Assembly: GCF_003390925.1 (NCBI RefSeq)
Contig: NZ_QUBS01000090.1
Location: forward strand, 62,001 to 126,000
Direction: 5' to 3'
Length of the DNA stretch: 64,000 nt
DNA from: Trinickia diaoshuihuensis
GTDB taxonomy: Bacteria > Pseudomonadota > Gammaproteobacteria > Burkholderiales > Burkholderiaceae
Shown here piece by piece: positions 43,417-52,829 of the stretch. The notes beneath the pieces were generated by a model that saw nothing but the letters and a program-made list of their open reading frames with translations, made no database searches and was not told the DNA's origin. Position 1 is the stretch's first letter, and every line of letters starts with the position of its first letter. Made by a program: the position numbers and the translations under genes.

Positions 43417-44820
43417 ATGTCTTTCGTCATCGTTCTTGCCGCATTGGCGTTCTTGATGTTCGCCGCCTACCGCGGCTACAGCGTGATTCTGTTTGCCCCC
43501 ATCGCGGCGCTCGCCGCCGTCTTGCTGACCGACCCGGCCGCGGTCGCGCCCGTGTTCACCGGCATCTTCATGGAAAAGATGGTCGGCTTCGTCAAACTGT
43601 ATTTCCCCGTCTTTTTGCTGGGCGCCGTCTTCGGCAAGGTCATCGAATTGGCCGGCTTCTCCGAGGCGATCGTCGCGGCCGCCATCCGCTATATCGGCCG
43701 AGGCCGCGCCAATGCCGTGATCGTCGCCGTCTGCGCGTTGCTGACGTACGGCGGCGTATCGCTGTTCGTCGTCGTGTTCGCGGTCTATCCGTTCGCAGCC
43801 GAACTCTATCGCCAGAGCAATATTCCGAAGCGCCTGATGCCGGGCGCCATCGCACTGGGCGCGTTCTCGTTCACGATGGATTCGCTGCCGGGTACCCCGC
43901 AAATCCAAAACATCATTCCCAGTGCGTTCTTCAAGACCACCGGATGGGCGGCGCCGGCGCTCGGCACCATCGGTTCCGTCTTCATCATCGTCGTCGGCCT
44001 CACTTATCTCGAGTGGCGCCGCCGCGCCGCGCTCGCCAAGGGCGAAGGCTACGGCAGCTCGCTCGTGAACGAGCCGGAGCATGCCGGCACGAACGCGTTG
44101 CCGCACCCGCTCGTGGCGATCGCGCCGCTCGTGCTCGTCGGCGTGGCAAACTTCGCGCTCACCAAACTCATTCCCCAGTGGTACGGCGCCGACACCTACA
44201 CGGTGCCGCCCGACGTGCTGCCGGGCGTGCATACGCCGCTGTCCGCGACGATCAAGACCGTGCTCGCCGTATGGTCGGTCGAGGGCGCGTTGATCGCGGG
44301 CATCTTGCTCGTCGTCGTCACGGCGTTCAATCGCGTCCGGGCCCGCTTCGCGGCGGGCACCAAAGGCGCCGTCGCCGGTGCGCTGCTGGCATCGATGAAC
44401 ACTGCGTCGGAATACGGTTTCGGGGGCGTCATCGCGGCGTTGCCGGGCTTTCTCGTCGTGGGTAGCGCGCTCAAATCGATTCCCAACCCGCTCGTCAATG
44501 CGGCCGTATCGGTCAGCTCGCTCGCCGGTATCACGGGCTCCGCGTCGGGCGGTATGAGCATCGCCCTGGCCGCGATGTCCGATTGGTTCGTCAAGAACGC
44601 GACCGCCGCGCATATTCCGCTCGAGGTGCTGCATCGCGTGGTGGCGATGGCCAGCGGCGGGATGGACACGCTGCCCCACAACGGGGCCGTCATCACGTTA
44701 TTGGCGGTAACGGGGCTCACGCACAAGGAATCGTATCGCGATATCTTCGCCGTCACGCTGATCAAGACGCTCGCGGTCTTTTTCGTGATCGGCGTGTACT
44801 ACGCCACCGGCATCGTTTGA
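43417..44820 (+). CDS. GntP-family organic acid permease
   Basis: 467 residues from the ATG at 43417 with TTGGAG upstream. About 12-14 membrane spans and the family pieces FMEKMVGFVKLYFPVFLLGA, GRGRANAVIVAVCALLTYGG, IPKRLMPGAIALGAFSFTMD, SLPGTPQIQNIIPSAFFKTT and ASGGMSIALAAMSDWFVKN. Family members import gluconate, 3-hydroxybutyrate or related hydroxy acids with protons; the substrate here is unknown. It is divergent from the sigma-54 activator and controlled by the -24/-12 promoter at 43338. Confidence 0.94.
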   Translation: MSFVIVLAALAFLMFAAYRGYSVILFAPIAALAAVLLTDPAAVAPVFTGIFMEKMVGFVKLYFPVFLLGAVFGKVIELAGFSEAIVAAAIRYIGRGRANAVIVAVCALLTYGGVSLFVVVFAVYPFAAELYRQSNIPKRLMPGAIALGAFSFTMDSLPGTPQIQNIIPSAFFKTTGWAAPALGTIGSVFIIVVGLTYLEWRRRAALAKGEGYGSSLVNEPEHAGTNALPHPLVAIAPLVLVGVANFALTKLIPQWYGADTYTVPPDVLPGVHTPLSATIKTVLAVWSVEGALIAGILLVVVTAFNRVRARFAAGTKGAVAGALLASMNTASEYGFGGVIAALPGFLVVGSALKSIPNPLVNAAVSVSSLAGITGSASGGMSIALAAMSDWFVKNATAAHIPLEVLHRVVAMASGGMDTLPHNGAVITLLAVTGLTHKESYRDIFAVTLIKTLAVFFVIGVYYATGIV

Positions 44821-44919
44821 CGCTGCTCGGCGGTGGCGCAAGGCACGTTCATTGCGCCCCTGAACGGTCCGCGGCTGCCGTAGCATAGGCAGCTACGTCA
44901 ATTGCGACCGGAGGGATCG

Positions 44920-45765
44920 ATGTCCATCACGCCAAGCAAGGTCTTTCTCATTACGGGCGTCAGCACCGGCCTCGGCCGCGCGCTGGCGCAAGCGGCAATC
45001 GCCGACGGCCACCGCGTCGTCGGCACGCTGCGCGATCAAGCCGCGCTCGGAGAATTCGAATTATTGGGCCCGGGCCGAGCGATCGGCAAACTGCTCGACG
45101 TCACGCATACCGATGCGATCGGCGATACGGTGGCCGATATCGAAGGCAAAGTCGGCCCGATCGACGTCCTCGTCAACAACGCCGGCTACGGCTACGAAAG
45201 CATCCTGGAGGAATCGACGCTGGCCGACTGGCGCAAGCAGTTCGACGTCAATGTTTTCGGCGCCGTGGCGATGATGCAGGCGGTACTGCCCTACATGCGT
45301 CGCCGCAAACGCGGCCATATCCTGAATATCACGTCGATGGGCGGGTACATCGGGTTCCCCGGCCTCAGTGCTTATCACGGGACGAAGTTCGCGCTCGAAG
45401 GGATCTCGGAAAGCCTCGCCGGAGAGGTGGGCGGCCTCGGCATCAAGGTCACCGCCGTCGCACCGGGCGGCTTCCGTACCGATTGGGCGGGACGTTCACT
45501 CGTGCGCGGGGAGCGCTCGATCGCCGATTACGACACCGTCTTCGAGCCACTGCGCGCACGGCGGCAATCGATGAGCGGCAAACAACCCGGCGATCCGGCC
45601 AAAGCCGCGCGCGCGATACTCGACGTCATCGGCTCGGATGACCCGCCCGTACACCTGCTCCTCGGCACGGACGCCTTCGCTCGCGTCACCGAAAAGCTCG
45701 ATGCGTTGCGCGCGGAATTTACCGCGTGGGAATCACTTTCGAAATCGACCGATTTCACGGCTTGA
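44920..45765 (+). CDS. Short-chain dehydrogenase/reductase
   Basis: 281 residues from the ATG at 44920, preceded by GGAGGG. Classical SDR: cofactor motif TGVSTGLG (about 12-19), LLDVTHTDAIGD, NNAGYGYES, catalytic Ser in NITSMGGYIGFPG and YHGTKFALEGISESLAGEV with the Tyr-x-x-x-Lys pair. The Arg-less first loop and TLRDQ after the second strand suggest NADP(H) use (inference). It lies 99 bases behind the permease on the same strand and may be co-transcribed, but the substrate is unknown. It does not look like 3-hydroxybutyrate dehydrogenase. Confidence 0.93.
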   Translation: MSITPSKVFLITGVSTGLGRALAQAAIADGHRVVGTLRDQAALGEFELLGPGRAIGKLLDVTHTDAIGDTVADIEGKVGPIDVLVNNAGYGYESILEESTLADWRKQFDVNVFGAVAMMQAVLPYMRRRKRGHILNITSMGGYIGFPGLSAYHGTKFALEGISESLAGEVGGLGIKVTAVAPGGFRTDWAGRSLVRGERSIADYDTVFEPLRARRQSMSGKQPGDPAKAARAILDVIGSDDPPVHLLLGTDAFARVTEKLDALRAEFTAWESLSKSTDFTA

Positions 45766-45814
45766 GCGTGGGCGGCGGCGGATCCGCCCTGCTCCGTGGG
45801 GAGGGTAGCCGCGC

Positions 45815-46375
45815 TTAGGGACGCAGGCCGAACACGCCGTGCCAAAGCGTCGCAAGCAAGCCCGCATGCCCGGAGGAGGTGTCCGGTACGGGCGCATCGC
45901 CGGACGTTGCCGCCGACGGTTCGGTCCTCGCGGCGGAGAAAGCGGCCACGCCGTCCGCAATGCGCGCGGCTAACGCTTCATCGCATCCTCGGCCCAGCAG
46001 CACTCCGAACACGACATCGCGGTTATGCCCGCGCTCGGCGTGGCGGATGGCGACCGCCACGAATTTCTCGTACCGTTCGCGTTGCGCTTGCGCCTCGCGC
46101 TCTGCGCGTTCGCGCGCGCGCCGCGCCCGCCGCTCCTCCTGGTCGCGCAGTTTTCTCATTTCCTGCGCAAAAACCATATCGTAGACGCGGCGTTGTTCGG
46201 GGTCCGACAAAATCGCGTACGCCTGCTTGATTTCTTGGAATGCATCGTGCGCCGCGGCTTCGCGGCCTTGATTGCGATCGGGATGGGCCCGCATCGCCGC
46301 CTTTCGATACGCGCGCTTGATCTCGTCCTCGGAGGCGTCTTCGCGCACGCCGAGCGCTTCATACAGCGTCACCAT
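45815..46375 (-). CDS. DnaJ-domain (J-domain) protein
   Basis: 186 residues. Residues 1-68 form the J domain: LYEALGVREDASEDEIKRAY, RKAAMRAHPDRNQG with the HPD motif that stimulates DnaK, and EIKQAYAILSDPEQRRVYD. An Arg/Glu-rich charged helix follows (about 75-105). The C-terminal ~80 residues have no recognised fold. No Gly/Phe or zinc-finger region, so it is a class C J-protein. No clear ribosome site precedes the ATG. Confidence 0.92.
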   Translation of the reverse strand: MVTLYEALGVREDASEDEIKRAYRKAAMRAHPDRNQGREAAAHDAFQEIKQAYAILSDPEQRRVYDMVFAQEMRKLRDQEERRARRARERAEREAQAQRERYEKFVAVAIRHAERGHNRDVVFGVLLGRGCDEALAARIADGVAAFSAARTEPSAATSGDAPVPDTSSGHAGLLATLWHGVFGLRP

Positions 46376-46781
46376 GTCTGTTACGAGGGGTGGGTTGCCG
46401 GCATGGCCATCGTATCACCGGGTCCTCGCGCCCCGTCAAAAGCGGCGCGTTTGGCCGCCGAAACGGCTTTTTACGACGAAAGCAAAACGTCAGCTTCGTC
46501 GCTGAAACGCGGCCACGCGTGCAAGCGCCTCATGCGAGCACCAAAATAAAACGCTCGTGCAATCGGATTAGTCGCGCAAAGGGCTTGATTTCATCGCGCG
46601 CTTCGATTTGAATGACGAAGCTTCGAGATCATGTCGCGCATTGAGAGACTGCGCGGCAGCCGAACCAAGTCATAAGCCGCGATAAGTTTCTTCTGAAATC
46701 CTTTTTCCAAGGGAGAAGCTTCGCGACCGACGGGTTTCGACGCGAAAACACATAACTTTCACTATAGAAGCGGGCCTCTAA
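46376..46781. other. Intergenic region between J-protein and TetR gene
   Basis: 406 bases between divergent genes. No frame here has a convincing ribosome site, and the short frames overlap each other on both strands. The part from 46540 to 46780 is A/T-richer and should hold the TetR promoter, for example around AAAACACATAACTTTCACTATAG near 46745-46767. No repeat or RNA structure seen. Confidence 0.4.
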
Positions 46782-47351
46782 ATGAGCGAAAAAAAGAAAG
46801 CGCTGATCGAAACCGCGACTCGGCTATTTTCGCAGTTCGGTTTTCACGCCGTTGGCATCGACCGAATCATCGCCGAATCGCGTGTGGCGAAGATGACGAT
46901 GTATAAGCACTTCCCCTCCAAAAGCCGCCTCGTCGTCGAAGTGCTCAACGAGCAAGGCGCCGGCTTCGCAGCGGGGATCGCCGCCGCGGTCGCCGCGCAT
47001 ACCGATGCGCTCGACAAGCTGCACGCGATCTTCCAATGGCACGACACCTGGTTTCGTTCCGAAACGTTCACGGGCAACATGCTGATCCACGCCGCGGCGG
47101 AGTTTCATGCCGAAGAAAATGAAATTCTGTCGGCATCGGAAGCGCAACGCCGCGCCTTCGTTCAATCGCTCGAACGCATTCTGGACGAACGCTTCGATCA
47201 CGAAACGGCCGTGCGGCTAGCGCGCCGTTGCGCATTGCTGCTCGATGGCGCCACGCTTGCGCGGCAATTGAGCGGTCGTGTCGATGCAGCCCGCGACGCG
47301 TGGGAGATCGCCCAAACCCTCGTCGAAAACGAACGCATGCACGTCGCCTAA
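46782..47351 (+). CDS. TetR/AcrR-family regulator
   Basis: 189 residues. The helix-turn-helix covers residues 5-50 (ALIETATRLFSQFGFHAVGI, IIAESRVAKMTMYKHFPSKS). The ligand domain is of the short TetR_C type with LHAIFQWHDTWFRSETFTGN. Such regulators often control an oxidoreductase or pump next to them, but no target is evident: the J-protein lies divergently 406 bp away and a small hypothetical gene downstream. Confidence 0.92.
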   Translation: MSEKKKALIETATRLFSQFGFHAVGIDRIIAESRVAKMTMYKHFPSKSRLVVEVLNEQGAGFAAGIAAAVAAHTDALDKLHAIFQWHDTWFRSETFTGNMLIHAAAEFHAEENEILSASEAQRRAFVQSLERILDERFDHETAVRLARRCALLLDGATLARQLSGRVDAARDAWEIAQTLVENERMHVA

Positions 47352-47612
47352 CGGCGAGCGCCGGCAAGCAAGCCGGCGCTCGGAAAATGCGAAAGCGTCA
47401 AGCCCCAGTGCACGCTCTGTGGTGCGTTGTGTTCGTGCACTTTTAAAACCCGCTGACGCGGCCGGACTTCGCGATACACTCATCGCCATGAAATGGGCGC
47501 GGGGCCCGTTCGTCATGCCTGTCGCAGGCCGGCGCTATGCGCGCGCGGCGACAGACATGAGCCTCGCATAAGCCCGTACAATCGGTTCACCCACGACTCG
47601 AGGAAACGTTCG

Positions 47613-47858
47613 ATGCGCACCACCGGCTCTTCCGGGGCAATGACCCTGCTCACCGAAATCCACGACACGGGCGGACATGTCGTCCGCACATTGCGGCTAG
47701 AAGCGACAGACGACGGCAAAAGCATTCATCTGATCGAAGTCGACGAGCGCAAACCCGGCATTCACCGGGAAGTGCGTTACGAGATCACGCCGGCCGAACT
47801 GATTGCGGCAATCCGCGCCCATGGGGCGGAATTACCGGGCGAACAGCACGTACGCTAA
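47613..47858 (+). CDS. Small conserved hypothetical protein
   Basis: 81 residues from the ATG at 47613, with GAGGAAA upstream. No signal peptide. Mixed charged composition with a likely beta-rich core (LLTEIHDTGGHVVRTLRLEA, IHREVRYEITPAELIAAIRA). I recall similar short proteins annotated as hypothetical in Burkholderiaceae but know no function. Codon use matches neighbours. Confidence 0.7.
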   Translation: MRTTGSSGAMTLLTEIHDTGGHVVRTLRLEATDDGKSIHLIEVDERKPGIHREVRYEITPAELIAAIRAHGAELPGEQHVR

Positions 47859-47987
47859 ATTTACCGATAATCGATCGCCGGTTCCCACGCGATCGCACTG
47901 CTCCCTTTCCGCGTTCAGCGCGTTTGAACGACACACGACTCGCGGCGGCATCATCGCCGCCGCCGCGGGCTCATCGCTCTCTACTTG

Positions 47988-49538
47988 TCAGAATATTCGC
48001 GTCGGCAACGTAACGAGAAACCGATAGACCTGATTCGTGCTGTCGGAATAAAAGGCCGAGCCGATGTGCCACTGCGCGATCAACGTGAACTTCGCCTGGC
48101 GCAGCGGACCGCTTTGCACGACATAGGTGGGAATGAATCCGAACTCGTGATGGCGGCCATGCACCGGCTGTCCGTTACGCTCGTATAGCGCTTCATACGC
48201 GGCGCCGTTTTGCGCATACCGCCGAGCGCCCGCGGAGGTATCGGCGCCCCAGCCTTGCTGAACCCAGACGATTGCGCCAAGGCCGGGCAAGCCCGCTTGT
48301 TTGCCGTCGAACGTATAGCGCAATTGAAGCGACTGCTCATGCGGTGCGTTGTAATCGACATCCATCGAATTGACCAGATAAACGCCGGCGGTCTCGTCGA
48401 TGTAATCGAAAAACTCGTCGCCGAGTATCTTTTGATAGGCCACGAGTAATCCGTGCGGGCCGTGCTGCGCCGAAAGAGATGCGCTGTATGCATTGTTATG
48501 AATCGGTCCTTGCCGCGCCGCGCCCGTGTCGCGCGTCGAATAAAGATTGGCGAAGCCGGTCACCCTGAGCGAGTGCACGTTGCCGATCGCGTGCTGCGCG
48601 GATGCATAGTATTGGCGCCATACGTCGTCGGCTTGATCGGCATACACGGATATCGCACCGTCGGGCGAGTACTGCCAAGTCGCGCCCGCGTAGCTCACGC
48701 GTTTGAACGGCACCTGGCCATAAGTCGTGCGCAGATCGGTCAAATTCGTTTGGCCGCGCGGGTCCACCTTCGAAAAGCTGCCCGCTTGCAGCGCGAGACC
48801 TTCGACTTCGCGACTGAGCAGCGAAGCGCCTAGAAACGCCGGTGGCAATGCCCGGTTATCGTGCGGATCGAGAAACGGGTTCGACACTTGTTGCAGACCG
48901 TACTTTAATACGGACTCCGAAATGCGGGCCTTCAGGCTGTATAAGCCTGGATAAGCCCACGCGAGCCGGCGCTCGCCGTCGCCGTGCCGGCCGTTGAATA
49001 CCATGTTGCGAGCCCCTCGTCCGCCGTCCAGTTTCAGCGCGGCGAACCACGCCGCGTCGATGCCCAAGCCGATCGGCCCGCGCGTGAAACCCGATTCGAA
49101 CTGGGCCTGCAAGCTTTCGACCCATGCATGCCGGCTGACGCCGCTCGCGTGATAGTAGTCGGTGTAATTGCGCCATTCGAGGCTCATGCGGCTGTCCGCG
49201 GCGAAACCGGCGCTGCTCGCTTGGCTCGAGCGCGGCGCCGGGCTTTTGCGTGTCAACGACGATTCGGTTTCGACCAGGGCATTGGGCGTGGTGGCCTGTT
49301 GCGCGATCTGCGGCGGTGGCTTACCGGCAGACGGTAACCGCGCGGGCTCGTCGGCAAGTGCGGCGCCCATGCCGGCGATCGCTTGTAAGCCGCAGGTAAG
49401 CGCGAGCGCGCGCGAGCCGGCGGCAACCATCCTGTCAACAGAAGCGGGTTGCGACCACGAACGCGCAAGTAAGGGTACGATAGCGCCCGTCGCATCGGTA
49501 GGCGAAGCGGCCCTCGCAAAAATAGGCGTGGCTTTCAT
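47988..49538 (-). CDS. OprD-family outer-membrane porin
   Basis: 516 residues if started at the ATG at 49538; the signal region is SRALALTCGLQAIAGMGAAL followed by ADEP, so a later start near residue 32 is possible. OprD-type barrel features: SRMSLEWRNYTDYYHASGVS, HAWVESLQAQFESGFTRGPI, GLGIDAAWFAALKLDGGRG, ALPPAFLGASLLSREVEGLA and the C-terminal VYRFLVTLPTRIF ending in Phe. These specific porins take up amino acids, peptides or organic acids. The divergent neighbour is a POT peptide transporter, which hints at linked peptide uptake (inference). Confidence 0.92.
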   Translation of the reverse strand: MKATPIFARAASPTDATGAIVPLLARSWSQPASVDRMVAAGSRALALTCGLQAIAGMGAALADEPARLPSAGKPPPQIAQQATTPNALVETESSLTRKSPAPRSSQASSAGFAADSRMSLEWRNYTDYYHASGVSRHAWVESLQAQFESGFTRGPIGLGIDAAWFAALKLDGGRGARNMVFNGRHGDGERRLAWAYPGLYSLKARISESVLKYGLQQVSNPFLDPHDNRALPPAFLGASLLSREVEGLALQAGSFSKVDPRGQTNLTDLRTTYGQVPFKRVSYAGATWQYSPDGAISVYADQADDVWRQYYASAQHAIGNVHSLRVTGFANLYSTRDTGAARQGPIHNNAYSASLSAQHGPHGLLVAYQKILGDEFFDYIDETAGVYLVNSMDVDYNAPHEQSLQLRYTFDGKQAGLPGLGAIVWVQQGWGADTSAGARRYAQNGAAYEALYERNGQPVHGRHHEFGFIPTYVVQSGPLRQAKFTLIAQWHIGSAFYSDSTNQVYRFLVTLPTRIF

Positions 49539-49826
49539 AATGGCGAATGACAATGGAAAGGAAGCAATCGGCCGATTGCACGCGCATCAAAGCACGGGGC
49601 TCTTTCGTGCGCAGCTAGCAATGGTGTTGGGCGCGAACGCACTGGTGCATACCCGGAGTGACGCCCGCGGCCAACGCTAGGAGAATCGCGCGCGGCGCTG
49701 CGGCCAGCGGCGTGCCGGCACGAGCTCGCGCGAGCGAGCGATACGATCGATGCGCTATCGCGTCGTCGATCGAGATGCGCACGCAAAACGTGCGGAAGTC
49801 ATTCGACCTATCAGGGAGAACTTTTA

Positions 49827-51338
49827 ATGAATTCGTCGGCGTCGCAAAGGAGATCGTTTACGACGGTCTTTCTAGTCGAAATGTGGGAGCGCTTCGGCTA
49901 TTACGGCATGGGTGCGTTGCTCGTGCTCTACATGGTCGAAAGGCTGGGGTTCGGCGATGCGCGCGCGAACCTCACCTGGGGAGCGTTCACCGCGCTCGTC
50001 TATGCGGCGCCGTCGATCGGCGGATGGGTCGGCGACAAAATCCTCGGCACGCGCCGCACGATGCTGTTCGGCGCCATCGTCCTCTCCTTCGGCTATGGCA
50101 TGCTCGCGTTGCCGAATGAAGATCTATCGTTCCTCTACCTGTCGCTCGGGGTCATCGTCGTAGGCAATGGCCTATTCAAAGCGAACTCCGCCAATCTCGT
50201 GCGCCGCATTTACGAGGGCGACGACGCCCGGATCGACAGCGCTTTCACGATCTACTACATGGCCGTCAACATCGGCTCCACGCTCTCGATTCTCGCCACG
50301 CCGTGGATCAAGGATCGCTGGGGCTGGCGCGCGGCCTTTGCCGTTTGCTGCGCCGGCATGATCTTGGGCGTGCTCAATTTCCTGCTGCGCTATCGCTCGC
50401 TTTCGCACGTGGGCTCCGGCCCCGACGCCAAACCGATCGTCTGGCCGCGCCTCGGCGCGGTAGCCGCCGGCGCGGTGGCGCTCGGCGCCGCGGCGACGTT
50501 CGTGCTCGGCAACAAGACGCTGGCCGTAACCTGCGTCGATATCGCCGCACTCATCATCCTCGCCCTCTTCGGGTACATGATCGCGAAATGCGACCGTTCC
50601 GAGCGTGCCGGTCTCGTCGCCGCGCTCGTACTCTCCGCGCAGTCGATCCTGTTTTTCATCTTCTACCAGCAGCAGATGACTTCGCTGACGCTGTTCGCGC
50701 TGCGCAACGTCGACCCGGCCTTTACGCTCTTCGGCATGCATCTGTTCTCATGGAGCGCGGCGCAATTCCAAGCGCTCAATCCGATTTGGATCATGATCCT
50801 CAGCCCGGTTCTGGCGTCGACCTACACGCGGCTCGCGAAGGGCCGGGGCGACCTCAGCATCGCGGCTAAATTCGCGCTCGGTTATGTCGCCGTCGCCATC
50901 GGCTTTCTCATCTACGCGTTCAGCGGCCGCTACGCCGTCGATGGCCGCGTGTCGTCCTGGTTCATGGTGTGGGGCTACGGATTGAACTCGCTGGGCGAGT
51001 TGCTCGTCAGCGGCCTCGGCCTCGCGATGATCGCGCGTTATATCCCGGCGCGAATGAGCGGTTTCATGATGGGCGCTTACTTCCTCGCCACCGGCATTTC
51101 CCAATACCTGGGCAGCGTGGTCGCCAATTACGCGCAGATGCCGTCGAACAATCTGCCCGCCACGCAAACGCTCCCGCTCTATACGGATTTGTTCGGCAAG
51201 CTCGGCTGGCTCGCCGTGGCGGGCGTCATCATGTCGCTGGCGCTTTTGCCGCTCATGCGTAAGCTCTCCGATCAGCACCGCCGCGCATCCAGCGAGGCAC
51301 TCGCGGGTTCAAACGCTGCGAGCATGGCCACCGACTAA
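49827..51338 (+). CDS. Proton-dependent oligopeptide transporter (POT family)
   Basis: 503 residues, start ATG at 49827 after AGGGAG (49812-49817). The proton-coupling motif E-x-x-E-R is in VEMWERFGYYGMGALLVLYM (span 1). Further PTR2 signatures are APSIGGWVGDKILGTRRTML and VGNGLFKANSANLVRRIYEG, plus FIFYQQQMTSLTLFALRNV in the second half. 14 membrane segments. It imports di- and tripeptides. Divergent from the OprD-family porin and followed by a strong hairpin at 51390. Confidence 0.95.
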   Translation: MNSSASQRRSFTTVFLVEMWERFGYYGMGALLVLYMVERLGFGDARANLTWGAFTALVYAAPSIGGWVGDKILGTRRTMLFGAIVLSFGYGMLALPNEDLSFLYLSLGVIVVGNGLFKANSANLVRRIYEGDDARIDSAFTIYYMAVNIGSTLSILATPWIKDRWGWRAAFAVCCAGMILGVLNFLLRYRSLSHVGSGPDAKPIVWPRLGAVAAGAVALGAAATFVLGNKTLAVTCVDIAALIILALFGYMIAKCDRSERAGLVAALVLSAQSILFFIFYQQQMTSLTLFALRNVDPAFTLFGMHLFSWSAAQFQALNPIWIMILSPVLASTYTRLAKGRGDLSIAAKFALGYVAVAIGFLIYAFSGRYAVDGRVSSWFMVWGYGLNSLGELLVSGLGLAMIARYIPARMSGFMMGAYFLATGISQYLGSVVANYAQMPSNNLPATQTLPLYTDLFGKLGWLAVAGVIMSLALLPLMRKLSDQHRRASSEALAGSNAASMATD

Positions 51339-51389
51339 TCGGCGAGCTCGACGCGGCCGTCTCGGCCGCGCAAACCTGCCTCACATCGA

Positions 51390-51426
51390 ACATGCCCCGG
51401 CGGCCGTCACGGTCGTCGGGGCATGT
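51390..51426 (+). terminator. Long hairpin behind the peptide transporter
   Basis: CATGCCCCG (51391-51399) pairs with CGGGGCATG (51417-51425), and the inner CGGCCG pairs with CGGTCG around loop TCA, giving a stem of about 16 pairs with two G-U wobbles. It is followed by TCGTTTG, so a short T tract only. It starts 52 bases after the transporter stop. Confidence 0.7.
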
Positions 51427-51578
51427 CGTTTGAAACCGCGGTTTCATCTCCCCCGCTTGCGGTGCGACCATTCAACAACCGAATATGTGCATCGCAACAA
51501 TCCATTTCAAACACGCGCCTGAACATCGTATCGTCAACGTGGGTTCCGCAGCTCAACATCAACCGAAGCGAGGCCACG

Positions 51579-52742
51579 ATGATCAGCACCGATGCATGGG
51601 TTCTTTACGCCGGCCCTGAAACAGAAACGGCCCGGCAGCCGATACCCGGCGAATTGCGCCGCGAAACATTCACCTTTCCCGACTTGGACGACGACGAGGT
51701 TCTCGTCGAACCCCTCTACGGTTCATGGGAAGCCAATCTCGACCACGCGCTCTCGCGCAACCCCGTCGACATTTGCCGCCAGCGCCGCGAGGAAAAGATC
51801 GTGCTCGGCAACGGCGCGCTCGTGCGCGTGATCGAACGCGGGCGCAACGTCAAATCGCTCGGCGAGGGCGACGTCTGCATGGTCATGCCGTTCGGCAAAC
51901 GCGACGAGAACGGCTTTGCAGAATTGGTGTTCGCGTATGACGCGCCCGGCACGATCGGCGTGATGGCAAGACGCACGAAGGTGCATGCCGACAATTTGGT
52001 CCCGCTGCCATCCGGCAGCCGGCATTCGTTGTTGCGATGGACGACGTATGGGCGCTATTTCACCGCGTGGGACAACTGGAAAGTCGCATCGGCCTGTTGG
52101 CGCGCCCAGCTTCCGCATGCCGATCCGGAGAAACATCTCGTGTTCGGCTGGGGCGGCGGCACGACCCTCGCCGAGCTTGCACTCGCCAAGCGCGAAGGTT
52201 TTCGCGTGGCCATGACCGCCAGCAACGATGCGCGCTTGAGGGAGATCGCCGAACTGGGTATCACGCCTGTCGATCGGCGCCGCTTCCCCAACCTCGCTTA
52301 CGACGAGAAGCGCTATCGCGACGATCCCGAATATCGAACGGCATACAAAGCATCGGAGCATGTCCTGCTCGAGACGATCGCCGAGTTGAGCGACGGCAAA
52401 GGCGTCTCGATCTTTCTCGACAACTTGGGCGGTGGGCTTTACCGCGCGACGATGCGCGCGATCGGCCGCACCGGAATCGTCTCGACCGTAGGTTGGAAAA
52501 CGGGAATGCGGCTCTGGAATCTCCGTGCGACCGAATGCATCAACCGGCGCTTGCATGTCCACACGCATGCCTGGCGCCACGGCGACAGCGAAACGATTCG
52601 CGACTTCCAAGAGGCGACCGATTGGATCGGTCCCGAGCCGACTGAAGTGTTCGATTTCGACGACGTGCCGAAACTGGCGGATGCCTACTTGCACGGGCGT
52701 GTCGAAACCTACTTCCCCATCTACCGCGTAAACGGCACCTAA
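51579..52742 (+). CDS. Zinc-type alcohol dehydrogenase-like MDR protein
   Basis: 387 residues from the ATG at 51579 (MISTDAWVLYAGPETETARQ) with AAGCGAGG upstream; a longer frame to 51423 runs through the hairpin and is rejected. MDR superfamily layout: N-terminal GroES-like part (LDDDEVLVEPLYGSWEANLD), nucleotide-binding VFGWGGGTTLAELALAKREG (about 190-210) and GVSIFLDNLGGGLYRATMRA. The usual Cys/His zinc ligands are not evident. Neighbouring genes act on CoA thioesters (CaiB and CitE types), so a CoA-linked substrate is possible. Confidence 0.85.
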   Translation: MISTDAWVLYAGPETETARQPIPGELRRETFTFPDLDDDEVLVEPLYGSWEANLDHALSRNPVDICRQRREEKIVLGNGALVRVIERGRNVKSLGEGDVCMVMPFGKRDENGFAELVFAYDAPGTIGVMARRTKVHADNLVPLPSGSRHSLLRWTTYGRYFTAWDNWKVASACWRAQLPHADPEKHLVFGWGGGTTLAELALAKREGFRVAMTASNDARLREIAELGITPVDRRRFPNLAYDEKRYRDDPEYRTAYKASEHVLLETIAELSDGKGVSIFLDNLGGGLYRATMRAIGRTGIVSTVGWKTGMRLWNLRATECINRRLHVHTHAWRHGDSETIRDFQEATDWIGPEPTEVFDFDDVPKLADAYLHGRVETYFPIYRVNGT

Positions 52743-52829
52743 GCGGTTTCACTCATTCAGTGCGGTCGAGACCGCCATTTCATTAGCACTCCTAATGAGA
52801 CGGCGAACGACGACGCATAGGAGAACAGC

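Noticed and set aside
43399-44679. Minus-strand open frame of 426 codons over the permease
   Set aside because: It is antisense to the GntP-family permease and rich in Arg/Asp/Glu without any fold; shadow frame.
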